A stretch of 64,000 nucleotides of DNA from Bacteroidales bacterium (GTDB lineage Bacteria > Bacteroidota > Bacteroidia > Bacteroidales > P3), in the NCBI GenBank assembly GCA_017550405.1, contig JAFZPH010000006.1, positions 124,001-188,000 of the forward strand, given 5' to 3'. Position 1 is the first letter of the stretch, and each line of letters opens with the position of its first letter. Below, in pieces: positions 1 through 8,757 of the stretch. The position numbers and the translations under genes are program-made. The notes under the pieces were generated by a model. It was not told where the DNA came from, made no database searches, and saw nothing but the letters and a program-made list of their open reading frames with translations.

Positions 1-1809
1 TTGTTGGATAGAGCAATCAAAGAACTTTCGGAATGGGCATCACTAAAAGAAAACAATCCAGAATGGCAAGTGCCAGTTTCTAGAACCACAGAAACTGTAT
101 CAGATTCTTTTCAAAAGATTGCATCCGACACTCAACGAATCAAATATGGCTTGTTTTGGTTTAACGATTATACAGATGATGATAAGAAAGCCTTAAGATT
201 ATTGTCGGAACACAAATGGGATGAAGCAAGATGTATTTGGGATAATTGCTCGAATTTTTCCGCTCACATTAACAGGTCGGTACTGTCATGGTTTGAGAGA
301 GATGACTATTCGGCAATTCTTGAAATATTATCCTTATTCTATTCTGATGAAGAACGAACTGAATTCATTTCAGCCATTACATCAGGAAGAGCAATGGTAT
401 CGAGAGAAGACTTGTCTTTATTATTTTGGAACACATTGTTTAGCTTTCCTCAAAACGAAATGTCATGGTATGATTTCCGAAGCATTATTACACAAACGAA
501 GGAATCCCCCATTGGGTTGTTTCTCAATCAACATGAGGAGGAAAGGGAACGAATAAAAAAGTTGCTATTTGACGAAATCAAATCACCTCTGGAAAATATG
601 TTAAGCGTAGCAGAAGCACAGGACCCTAATAATTGGGGGGAATGTGTAAAAGAATATGGCAAAGTATACAACTCCACATATAAAGTTCTTGCTACCATTG
701 AACGTTTTGTTGGCAAGGACTACTATCAGTACGTTCTTTTCAGCAATAAGTTATCCGAAAAAATCCTTCATTTTTCTATTCACTATAACAATGACAATAA
801 AGAAGCATGGGATGCACCAGATATTGCTTTGATGTATGCCAGACAGGCTCTCAATATTGCTAAAGACGAGACGCTACGTGAAAGATGCAATAAAAACATC
901 GAGATATTTAAGAAGAATAGTTGTATTGCACAAACAAAAAAATCATGTGAGTATATAGATGAGCAATTTGGTAAGTTAAAAGGTGACAATATTACTATAG
1001 CCCAAGTAGAGAGCATCTATAGTTCAATCGAAGTTGCTCTGTCGTGTATCGAATCTAACGCAGGGAAAAATTCAGTTGTTTATAAAAATGAATCCAACAG
1101 AATTGTAAACAAACTACTAAATATTGTTATTAGTGTCTATAACAATAACAAAAATGCCGGAACAGCCTCTTCTGCCGAAAAAATACTTTGCAAGATGCAA
1201 AATATGACTGTGACACAAGAAACAAAGATTAGACTTGACAAAAACATTGAAATCCTCAAAAACAATTTCAATGCCGCATTGAAAAGTGGTGATTTTGACT
1301 ATCTGATTAGCGGCTTTGAATCTTCGAATACTCTCAAAGATAATAATCCACCCAAAGCAAGCAAACCAAAAAACCGCCCTAATCATTTAAAAAAATCTCA
1401 TTCAACATGCTCCGTAAAAGAAAATAAAAAACGCATTATACTTAAAGGAATAGTAACTATAATATCAATACTAATGACAACATTTACTTACTGGTGTATT
1501 TCTAATGGGAATCCAGAACGGTGGTTCGTCATTACGTGTATTGTCATAATGTCCATTCTTGTTCTTTTCCTAATTGTAATGTGGTTATTGGAATTACGGA
1601 AAGACCCTCTTGATTCCGATATGGAATGGTTTTTTAATGTGTACGAAAAGATAGAAGATTTTGCTAATCAAATAGAGGCCGTTGGAGTACAAGGGAGAAA
1701 AACATATTCTTGGCCCTTTGCACTACCATTTCATCTATTGGCTATGGGAATTACGCTAATTGGATTTATCGTAAATGGATTAGCAAGAATAGCAGTATTG
1801 ATAAAATAA
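1..1809 (+). CDS. Membrane-anchored protein of the Hsp70 cluster, C-terminal part (probable J-domain partner)
   Basis: The frame is open from the first base and the TTG there is probably not the true start, so the gene likely begins upstream. The visible part is a long helical, TPR-like soluble region (about residues 1-470) with an early aromatic motif YGLFWF and a following stretch ALRLLSEHKWDEA. Three hydrophobic segments lie at the C terminus (about 480-500, 508-530 and 574-598), so the protein should be anchored with most of its mass in the cytoplasm. Only 10 bases separate it from the GrpE-like gene, with Hsp70 after that, so one operon is likely. I infer that the missing N terminus carries a J domain, because proteins of this layout next to Hsp70 and GrpE homologues often do. 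That cannot be seen here. Confidence 0.5.
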   Translation: MLDRAIKELSEWASLKENNPEWQVPVSRTTETVSDSFQKIASDTQRIKYGLFWFNDYTDDDKKALRLLSEHKWDEARCIWDNCSNFSAHINRSVLSWFERDDYSAILEILSLFYSDEERTEFISAITSGRAMVSREDLSLLFWNTLFSFPQNEMSWYDFRSIITQTKESPIGLFLNQHEEERERIKKLLFDEIKSPLENMLSVAEAQDPNNWGECVKEYGKVYNSTYKVLATIERFVGKDYYQYVLFSNKLSEKILHFSIHYNNDNKEAWDAPDIALMYARQALNIAKDETLRERCNKNIEIFKKNSCIAQTKKSCEYIDEQFGKLKGDNITIAQVESIYSSIEVALSCIESNAGKNSVVYKNESNRIVNKLLNIVISVYNNNKNAGTASSAEKILCKMQNMTVTQETKIRLDKNIEILKNNFNAALKSGDFDYLISGFESSNTLKDNNPPKASKPKNRPNHLKKSHSTCSVKENKKRIILKGIVTIISILMTTFTYWCISNGNPERWFVITCIVIMSILVLFLIVMWLLELRKDPLDSDMEWFFNVYEKIEDFANQIEAVGVQGRKTYSWPFALPFHLLAMGITLIGFIVNGLARIAVLIK

Positions 1810-1819
1810 TATCATCATT

Positions 1820-2161
1820 ATGGATAATACAATAGAGGCAAATCGCTATATGATACTCGATATCATTAACGACCTAGTGCGAATGCGACAAAATCTTGAC
1901 TTTATGGATGATTCTGTGAGAGGTGTGTCTCAATTAAAAAACCGCATCAGGTCAATTTTTGGTACTTTGAATAGCAATCAATATGAAGTACCAGACATAA
2001 TCGGCAGGTCCTACCACGAAGGGGATAATATGATTGTGACTTTCGAGAACAATCCAGACCTTCCAGCTTCTACCAATCGTATTAAGCGAGTCATAAAACC
2101 GATGGTTTCTTATCAAGGAAAGATGATACAGGCTGCCGAAGTAATTGTAGAATACAACTAA
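1820..2161 (+). CDS. Short GrpE-like protein, putative nucleotide exchange factor for the adjacent Hsp70
   Basis: This 113-residue protein has an N-terminal helix (ILDIINDLVRMRQNL), a middle segment (VPDIIGRSYHEGDNMIV) and a C-terminal strand region (IKRVIKPMVSYQGKMIQAAEVIV). The last two resemble the beta-domain of GrpE (G..F.P..HEAV, then VL.PGY...G.LLRPA.V.V). It lacks the long dimer-forming coiled coil of full GrpE, so it is a short form or only analogous. It sits 11 bases before the Hsp70 gene, which supports a role in ADP release from that chaperone. The assignment rests on motif resemblance and context. Confidence 0.5.
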   Translation: MDNTIEANRYMILDIINDLVRMRQNLDFMDDSVRGVSQLKNRIRSIFGTLNSNQYEVPDIIGRSYHEGDNMIVTFENNPDLPASTNRIKRVIKPMVSYQGKMIQAAEVIVEYN

Positions 2162-2172
2162 AATGTAATAAT

Positions 2173-4731
2173 ATGGACAATAGGAAGATTATCTATGGCA
2201 TTGATTTGGGTACCACCAACTCTGCTATTGCAAGATTTGAGAATGGGCAGGCTGTCGTCAAGAAAAGTCCAACGCAGGGTGATACGACACCATCCTGTGT
2301 GACAGTCAATCCCAAAGGCCGTTTGGTAGTTGGTCAAAAGGCATATTCCCAACTGGGAAAAGATTGGTCAATGAGTTTTATCAAAGAAGGGTATCAACGC
2401 AACACTTTTGTGGAATTTAAACGTATTATGGGTACTGACGAGACCTTTTACAGCTACAATCTGGAGAAAAGCGGCCAATCACCTTACCTCACACCTGAGC
2501 AACTTTCTGCAGAAGTGTTGAAAACCCTACGCAGTTATATCCTTGATGACGAGGTGAAAGAAGCTGTCATCACTGTTCCTGCTCTCTTTAACAACAATCA
2601 GAAAGATGCAACCAAGCGTGCAGCAGAGATGGCAGGTTTCGACCATTTTGAACTAATACAAGAGCCTGTGGCTGCATCTGTGGCTTATGGATTGGCATCA
2701 AAAATCAAGAATGCATATTGGCTTGTGGTCGACATGGGGGGTGGTACGACTGATGTTGCTTTGATGCATATCGAAGAGGGCATAATGAAGGCCGTTGATA
2801 CAGCAGGGAATAACCATCTAGGCGGCAAAGATATCGACGCTGCCATTGTGGAACAAATAATTCTCCCCTATCTTGCTCATGAATACGAAATAGCAGAATG
2901 TTCAAAGAATGAAGCCTTCCGAACAATGTGGAAACCGAAAGCCGAGGAAGCAAAAATAGCTCTCTCTTTCCAAGATTCAGTTTCCATACAGACAGAATTG
3001 GGCGACGAATATGGATACGACGATAATGGGTCTGAATTTGAACTTGACATCACCATCACACAAGATGACCTCCAACCTATTGTTGCTCCAATCTTCCAAA
3101 AAGCAATCGACATCACTAACAACCTCCTTGAACGAAATAACCTCAAGGGAAAAGATTTAGGTGCCTTGATTCTTGTTGGAGGGCCAACACATTCTCCAAT
3201 AATGAGAAGGATGCTACGTGAACAAGTGACTCCTAATGTGGACACGAGCATTGACCCGATGACAGCTGTTGCTTGCGGTGCTGCACTCTATGGTAGTACA
3301 ATAGACATCCCAGAACAATTGATAGAACAGCGTAGAGATAGTTCAAAGATTCAGCTGGAAGTTACATCAAAAAGCACATCGGTAGAAGAGTTTGAATTCA
3401 CTGCTATTAGATTTCTAAAAGAAAAGAGTACGGGCTATTCAGAGAATATCGTATATGTGGATTTTGTTCGGTCAGATGGAGAGTTCAACACAGGACGTGT
3501 AAAAATAGACTCAACCACATTAGGGGACACTTTGGAGCTTCGTCTAAAACCCAATTCTACAAATATTTTTGAGATTCGATGCTACGATTCTAAGGGAAAC
3601 AAATTGGAATGTGAGCCACAAAATATTACCATCATCCAAGGAATTGATGGCATTGGTGATGCAGTTCTACCTCAACATCTGGGATTGGCTACTATGGATG
3701 ATGACGATGATGTGGTGTTCACTCCTCTTGAAGGTTTGATGAAAAACCACCCCTTGCCGGCAACCGGAAAAAACGGCAAGGTTAAGATGGTAGTTGATCG
3801 TGAGATACGCCCAGGTATATCATCAGACAAAGTCATTTTTCCCATTCTTCAAACAGACCAAGATGTAGATACCTTGAAGAAAGAGCATAAGAAACTTAAA
3901 AAAATCTATTGCACACATCTCTATGATTGTATCTTTACGGGAGATGACATTCCTTCTGTACTACCAGCAGGGAGTGCTATCAATGTTGAACTCCATGCAG
4001 ACAAATCTGGTACCATAGACAAGTTTACCGTCTATATTCCCTATCTAAATTTCGACATTGATATTACTGACCGTATTACAAAAGTGACCTCCAAAGTTGC
4101 AGATACATCCATATATATGTCCGAAATTGAGGAGGCTCGAAAGAAACTTTGTTCTTTAGACAATGCAGACTTAAACAAAACACTCAATGAAGTCTCTAAT
4201 AATTTTGAATCGGCTATAAAAGGAACTGACCGAGACAGGAAAGAACAAGCCCTTGATGCACTCAAAGAGGTGCTATCAAAGATTGATGCAGAATATTCAT
4301 TGGGTGACTGGGAGAGAATGGAGAACAAATTGTTGCGGATGTACAATGAATTGGTTGAGGATAACAAGAGATATGGTAATGACAAAACGACTGCCACCAT
4401 CCAGAACTTGAAAAAAGACTTTGACCGTGTGATTGCTGCCAAAGATATAGATGCCGCTGAACAACTGTATCACCAAATGTGGCAGTTGGATTACAAGATG
4501 GCCGAGGTGGAATATTATGTTGTTTGGATTCAACGTTGGAACAGGAACTTTGACCAACTTCAATGGTCAAATCCTACTCGTGCAAGGAATATACTAAACA
4601 ATGGTCTCGAAATTTCAAGAAAAGAAAGCGTTTCTGCCGATGATTTGAGACCTATTGTATTTGAGCTTCAAAATATGCTTCCATGTGGTGAGAAGAATCA
4701 GAATATGGGATTGTTACGCCAACGAAATTAA
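2173..4731 (+). CDS. Divergent Hsp70-family chaperone, 852 residues
   Basis: The N-terminal half is a recognisable Hsp70 ATPase domain: phosphate-1 motif GIDLGTTNS at residue 8, phosphate-2 motif DMGGGTTDV near 190, adenosine motif LVGGPTHSP near 335, and the EPVAA segment near 165. At 852 residues it is about 200 longer than housekeeping DnaK. After the ATPase domain the substrate-binding region is poorly conserved, with an acidic DDDDD patch near 515 and a long helical C terminus (about 650-852). There is no DnaK-like EEVD tail. It lies in tight order with a GrpE-like gene upstream and a kinase-like/AAA fusion 26 bases downstream. This suggests a dedicated chaperone machine rather than the general DnaK system. 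The client is unknown. Confidence 0.9.
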   Translation: MDNRKIIYGIDLGTTNSAIARFENGQAVVKKSPTQGDTTPSCVTVNPKGRLVVGQKAYSQLGKDWSMSFIKEGYQRNTFVEFKRIMGTDETFYSYNLEKSGQSPYLTPEQLSAEVLKTLRSYILDDEVKEAVITVPALFNNNQKDATKRAAEMAGFDHFELIQEPVAASVAYGLASKIKNAYWLVVDMGGGTTDVALMHIEEGIMKAVDTAGNNHLGGKDIDAAIVEQIILPYLAHEYEIAECSKNEAFRTMWKPKAEEAKIALSFQDSVSIQTELGDEYGYDDNGSEFELDITITQDDLQPIVAPIFQKAIDITNNLLERNNLKGKDLGALILVGGPTHSPIMRRMLREQVTPNVDTSIDPMTAVACGAALYGSTIDIPEQLIEQRRDSSKIQLEVTSKSTSVEEFEFTAIRFLKEKSTGYSENIVYVDFVRSDGEFNTGRVKIDSTTLGDTLELRLKPNSTNIFEIRCYDSKGNKLECEPQNITIIQGIDGIGDAVLPQHLGLATMDDDDDVVFTPLEGLMKNHPLPATGKNGKVKMVVDREIRPGISSDKVIFPILQTDQDVDTLKKEHKKLKKIYCTHLYDCIFTGDDIPSVLPAGSAINVELHADKSGTIDKFTVYIPYLNFDIDITDRITKVTSKVADTSIYMSEIEEARKKLCSLDNADLNKTLNEVSNNFESAIKGTDRDRKEQALDALKEVLSKIDAEYSLGDWERMENKLLRMYNELVEDNKRYGNDKTTATIQNLKKDFDRVIAAKDIDAAEQLYHQMWQLDYKMAEVEYYVVWIQRWNRNFDQLQWSNPTRARNILNNGLEISRKESVSADDLRPIVFELQNMLPCGEKNQNMGLLRQRN

Positions 4732-4757
4732 CCTTTGAAAGAATAAGAAGTACTTTT

Positions 4758-6542
4758 ATGGCTCAGATAACTGATATCGAGAAATACCATGTGACTTTTC
4801 TACTACGGGAAGGCGCCTATTTTGAGGTCTTCAAAGTTGAAGATTCTCAGAGAAACAGGTATCTAATGAAACTAATCAATTTGGCTAAACTGAAAACCGT
4901 ACAATATTATGACACTGAAAAGTACCGTATCTCTGAGATAGAGATAATGCAGAGCGTATCTCATGCTAATATACTGAAGTTGGTTGATGCTGGAGAAACG
5001 ATTGTTAATGGACAACGTTATGCATATTGGGTTTCCGATTTTGTGCCAGGAGAATTGTTGGCCGACAACCGGGCCAGAAAGGGGATATATACTGAATATG
5101 ATATGAAAGTTATAATCACTGGCATATTAAATGCTTTGAAGTATCTGCACTCTCAATCAGAACCCATTATCTATAACGGTATTTCGCCTTATGGTATCAT
5201 TCTCAACTTGAGTTCTGGGGCACCAGTTCCAGTGTTATCAGATTTTGGACACGCTCAGATTCTAAACAAGGAGCATCGGAAGTGCTTTACCGATGGTTTG
5301 TCGCCATTCTATTTGGCCCCCGAAATGTTCAAGGGACTTTATTCCACAAGGACGGACTTGTATTCGGTGGGGGCTCTAATGTACCATTTAGTATATGGGA
5401 TACAGCCTTGGCAGATTGATTTAAACGAGGTTCCCTTAAAGGAAAGAGAAATGGCGATTCTATCGGCTAGAAAGGTTCCACTTCCTGTACCCAATATCAG
5501 AGTTTTTGAAGTGAATGAAGACCTATTGAGCATTATGGCAAAAGCGTTGTCTCAGGATGTGGACGAACGATTCCAAAGTGCAGAAGAGTTTTTAAAAGCT
5601 CTTTTTGGTGAGGTCTCAATTGACTGTTTGAATTATGAGAAGATTGATATGGATACTGATAAAAAGGACACTTCTGAAAAAGCAAAGTTAGAAAAAAGGG
5701 GTAATGGATTTGATGATGTGGCAGGTATGGAGGCGTTGAAGAAACGTCTACAAGAAGAAGTAATCGACCTACTCCGGAATCCAGAAAGATACAAGAAGTT
5801 GAGAGTTCAAATACCTAATGGCATACTTTTATATGGCCCTCCGGGTTGTGGGAAAACCTTCATCGGGGAGAAATTTGCTGAAGAACTTGGCTGCAACTAT
5901 ATGTACATACATTGTTCCGATGTTGCATCACCCTACATCCACGGAGGACAGGAAAAGATTGCTGCCATATTTCAACAAGCTCGTGAGAATGCTCCAACTG
6001 TCCTTTTCTTGGACGAACTGGATGCTATGCTTGCTGATCGTTCGAGACACCACAATGTATCTGAATCGGGGGAAGTAAATGAGTTTTTGACACAGTTGAA
6101 CAATTGTGGTGAAAATGGAGTAATAGTTATTGGTGCAACTAACAATCCTACTGCTCTTGATTCGGCGGCTTTAAGGTCTGGCCGTTTCGATATTAAGGTT
6201 TACGTACCAGCCCCATCGGAGGAGGAAAGAGAACAAATTTTCCATCTTGTTTTGGATGGAATTGCTGCAGTTGATGTTGATTATAAACAACTGGCAAAGA
6301 TGACCGAAGGATATGTGACAAAGGATGTCTGCATCTTGGTCAATAGAGCTGCAAGAATCACTGGACGACAGGACGAAGAGAAAATAAAGATGGCAACACT
6401 ATTGAATGAGATTGAAAAGAGTAAAGGAGAACTGCCATCGGTTCCTGAAGCGGAATTAAGAAAGCACGAAATGATACGAGACCAATTTGAGTCAAGGAAA
6501 GATTCACACAGAATCGGGTTTAAAACATCAAAAGAAAAATAA
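4758..6542 (+). CDS. Kinase-like domain (probably pseudokinase) fused to a AAA ATPase
   Basis: Residues 10-280 form a eukaryotic-type protein kinase fold: Lys38 in YLMK, SDFG at 161-164, LAPE near 190 and DLYSVG in the F helix. The catalytic loop that should read HRDxxxxN is YNGISPYG (139-146), so the catalytic Asp and the Mg-binding Asn are both Gly. The glycine-rich loop is also degenerate. Residues 310-540 are a classic AAA module: Walker A GPPGCGKT (about 360), Walker B LFLDELDA (about 416), sensor-1 GATNNP and arginine finger SGRFD. No protease or membrane segment is present. It probably works as a remodelling ATPase alongside the Hsp70, with the kinase-like part acting in binding or sensing. 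Confidence 0.85.
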   Translation: MAQITDIEKYHVTFLLREGAYFEVFKVEDSQRNRYLMKLINLAKLKTVQYYDTEKYRISEIEIMQSVSHANILKLVDAGETIVNGQRYAYWVSDFVPGELLADNRARKGIYTEYDMKVIITGILNALKYLHSQSEPIIYNGISPYGIILNLSSGAPVPVLSDFGHAQILNKEHRKCFTDGLSPFYLAPEMFKGLYSTRTDLYSVGALMYHLVYGIQPWQIDLNEVPLKEREMAILSARKVPLPVPNIRVFEVNEDLLSIMAKALSQDVDERFQSAEEFLKALFGEVSIDCLNYEKIDMDTDKKDTSEKAKLEKRGNGFDDVAGMEALKKRLQEEVIDLLRNPERYKKLRVQIPNGILLYGPPGCGKTFIGEKFAEELGCNYMYIHCSDVASPYIHGGQEKIAAIFQQARENAPTVLFLDELDAMLADRSRHHNVSESGEVNEFLTQLNNCGENGVIVIGATNNPTALDSAALRSGRFDIKVYVPAPSEEEREQIFHLVLDGIAAVDVDYKQLAKMTEGYVTKDVCILVNRAARITGRQDEEKIKMATLLNEIEKSKGELPSVPEAELRKHEMIRDQFESRKDSHRIGFKTSKEK

Positions 6543-6543
6543 T

Positions 6544-7266
6544 ATGGGACTGTTTGATTTTATTAAAAAAGGAAAGAAAGTAACAAAAAATAATCAGTCC
6601 GAAGAGGCTGAGATGGATTATGAAATCTTGAAAGCAATGCAAGATAAACATCCATGGTTAGTTAGAACTGCTGTGGATGATGCGCTCTTCGCAAAATTTA
6701 TGCCCAGCTTAGATATTGCATTAATCAAAGACGATGAAAAATTCAGCATAACAAATGTTGAAGAGGCATATGCTATTATAGGAAAAGGTTTAAAAATACA
6801 CGTTTTGCCAGATGGACCTTTAGAAGACAGTACATGCATGTGGACTTTTGTTTGGCTACGATACGTTTGCTTGACAAATAATCTTCTATACAAATACATC
6901 ATCTCTAATTGTTTTAATAACGATACATTACTTAAAACAAAGGAAGATAGACTGCGTTTCATCCAAGGGCGATTATTAGGAATGCAGTTAATGGAATATC
7001 AGATTGATGACATCTACTACATCTTAAAGGGATACATGGATACAATGAATCAAGTCGGTTCTAAGGTGGCGGATAATATGAGAAATACATTATTAGATAA
7101 GAAGAAAAAGAAGGTATTTGTAGATGATGTAAATGAAAAATATGGAGATACTGAAAACGTAAAGAGAGTGTGGAATATTAGTGAAATTGCAGATTTGGCA
7201 ACTCGTGATTTTATAATTAAGAAGAAAGTAAATAAAGAGAAAGACATAATAGAAACATTGTCATAG
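6544..7266 (+). CDS. Unrecognised 240-residue protein with MGLF N terminus
   Basis: I do not recognise the family. I chose the ATG at 6544, two bases after the previous stop, over an in-frame start at 6487 inside the upstream gene, because the resulting MGLFDFIKKGKK start mirrors that of the next gene. The first 12 residues could form a basic amphipathic helix. The body is mostly helical and charged, with a Lys-rich stretch (DKKKKK) near residue 180 and no membrane segment. Immediate coupling to the kinase-like/AAA gene suggests it is a component or client of the same system. Confidence 0.65.
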   Translation: MGLFDFIKKGKKVTKNNQSEEAEMDYEILKAMQDKHPWLVRTAVDDALFAKFMPSLDIALIKDDEKFSITNVEEAYAIIGKGLKIHVLPDGPLEDSTCMWTFVWLRYVCLTNNLLYKYIISNCFNNDTLLKTKEDRLRFIQGRLLGMQLMEYQIDDIYYILKGYMDTMNQVGSKVADNMRNTLLDKKKKKVFVDDVNEKYGDTENVKRVWNISEIADLATRDFIIKKKVNKEKDIIETLS

Positions 7267-7307
7267 AAAAAGCACAAATAGGTATAATTCATCAAAAGTT
7301 GAAAAAT

Positions 7308-8012
7308 ATGGGATTGTTTAATATTGCCAAACGTAAACCTCAACTATCGAAAAGTGAGGATGCGCTCATGGACAAAATGGCCGACCTCCTTTTTGGTGGA
7401 TTGGATGAGATGCGTGAACAAATCGACGAAGCATATAAGCTGTTCGGTCATCGTTACAAACTGGAACAAGTTGCTAATGCATTAACTTGGATGACCATGA
7501 GATTTAATCGTATGGATGACAAGTCTGCTGTTGCAATGGTGGATGAAGGTCAGATGTGTCGGCCAGATAATCCGTTCAGCAAAGAGGATGCCACAAGGCT
7601 TTATCGATATGTGGTTAAAAAAACTTTTTTGAAAAATAATCCCAATGCCACAGACCAGGTTGTTGAGTCATTCTACAAAAGCTTGGGAAACAATACAGAC
7701 GGGGATACAACAGATGTTATCCCTAATGCCTATGGGGAATATGGATTCGATGTTACCAATCCGATTCCGACAAGAGGAGTGCCGGCAAATGAAGTCTACC
7801 TAAAAAAACTATCTTTATTATCTAATGAGCCATTCCATTGGGAAAGAATAGGTTCATTTAGCTCACCAAACATTAAAAAACCAATTGATGGCTATGAAAT
7901 AATAACGGATGATGGGGAACGTCTTTGCACCCTATATATTTCACCTTACCAGAGTGTAATAAGCAATACTCCCCCGAAAGGTTTTTATATCTCAAAAAAA
8001 CATGATGGTTAA
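7308..8012 (+). CDS. Unrecognised 234-residue protein with MGLF N terminus
   Basis: I do not recognise the family. The ATG at 7308 gives MGLFNIAKRKP, echoing the MGLFDFIKK start of the preceding gene. An upstream TTG at 7299 is the alternative. The N-terminal two thirds are helical (for example LFGGLDEMREQIDEAYKLFGHRYKLEQ, read as separate short helices). The last 70 residues look beta-rich (GYEIITDDGERLCTLYI) and may be a separate small domain. There is no signal peptide or membrane segment. Strand and spacing place it in the Hsp70/AAA operon. Confidence 0.6.
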   Translation: MGLFNIAKRKPQLSKSEDALMDKMADLLFGGLDEMREQIDEAYKLFGHRYKLEQVANALTWMTMRFNRMDDKSAVAMVDEGQMCRPDNPFSKEDATRLYRYVVKKTFLKNNPNATDQVVESFYKSLGNNTDGDTTDVIPNAYGEYGFDVTNPIPTRGVPANEVYLKKLSLLSNEPFHWERIGSFSSPNIKKPIDGYEIITDDGERLCTLYISPYQSVISNTPPKGFYISKKHDG

Positions 8013-8094
8013 TCAATGTCAGAACCACAAAGACCATATTGAAGCCTCTTGCCAACTTCTGTCTTTAATGAAAGAAAAAAAATGAATATGCCAT

Positions 8095-8757
8095 ATGAAC
8101 AGTATTGAACTTAATACCTTGAAGGATACCCTCAACAAACAAGGGTATGTCATTTTCAACTTGGAAAACTCTGAACAAAATTTGTTGGATATTGCCTCAC
8201 TGTTCGGGAAAATCGTTCCAGGAGATAATGGAGCCCTTGTTCAGCAATTGTTGGCACAAGAGAAAGGGAATGGTAGTTATGGGGCTTTTTCGTATAGTGT
8301 CGGTTTCAATCAATTCCCATGGCATACAGATACAGCATATTGGGATATTCCCATTCGTTATCTTATGTTGGCTTCAGAAAAACCGAGTCCATGTGCAACA
8401 TTAGCCAGAACGTTTGATTCACTATCATCGTCAATAGAAGATTTTTTGTATCTTTCAGAGCGTGCAGTATACCAATTAGACATTCCTGGGAAAAGAAGAG
8501 TATTGACTCCGATTATTCGGCAAAAAGGAATGATTGGATTTAAGTTCGATTTCCATATTTATAAACCGGTGAATAATGAGGCAAAGAAATTAAATGAGTT
8601 AATGCTTGAACAACTTAAACTAGATTCTCATCGTATAGTTTGGTTAGGAAATAATGTTGCTATTATTGATAATTGGCGAGTAATCCATGCTCGTGAAGAT
8701 GCCCATAATGATAAAAAAAGAATATTAAAAAGAGTATATATTAATGAACTGGTCTAA
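8095..8757 (+). CDS. TauD/clavaminate-synthase-like Fe(II)/2-oxoglutarate dioxygenase
   Basis: At 220 residues it is shorter than TauD (about 280). The facial-triad motif is visible as WHTD (His77, Asp79), and the distal His198 lies in NWRVIHAR, the place where TauD-type enzymes carry NxRxxHGR. Arg209 or Arg213 downstream could bind 2-oxoglutarate. It should hydroxylate a small molecule or an amino-acid side chain in the cytoplasm, but the substrate cannot be read from sequence. Its last 14 bases overlap the start of the HEPN-like/zinc-ribbon gene, so the two are probably translated together. Confidence 0.75.
   Translation: MNSIELNTLKDTLNKQGYVIFNLENSEQNLLDIASLFGKIVPGDNGALVQQLLAQEKGNGSYGAFSYSVGFNQFPWHTDTAYWDIPIRYLMLASEKPSPCATLARTFDSLSSSIEDFLYLSERAVYQLDIPGKRRVLTPIIRQKGMIGFKFDFHIYKPVNNEAKKLNELMLEQLKLDSHRIVWLGNNVAIIDNWRVIHAREDAHNDKKRILKRVYINELV

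Noticed and set aside
2173-4731. General DnaK chaperone
   Set aside because: It is about 200 residues longer, has a divergent substrate domain, lacks the usual C-terminal tail and has no standard dnaJ neighbour.
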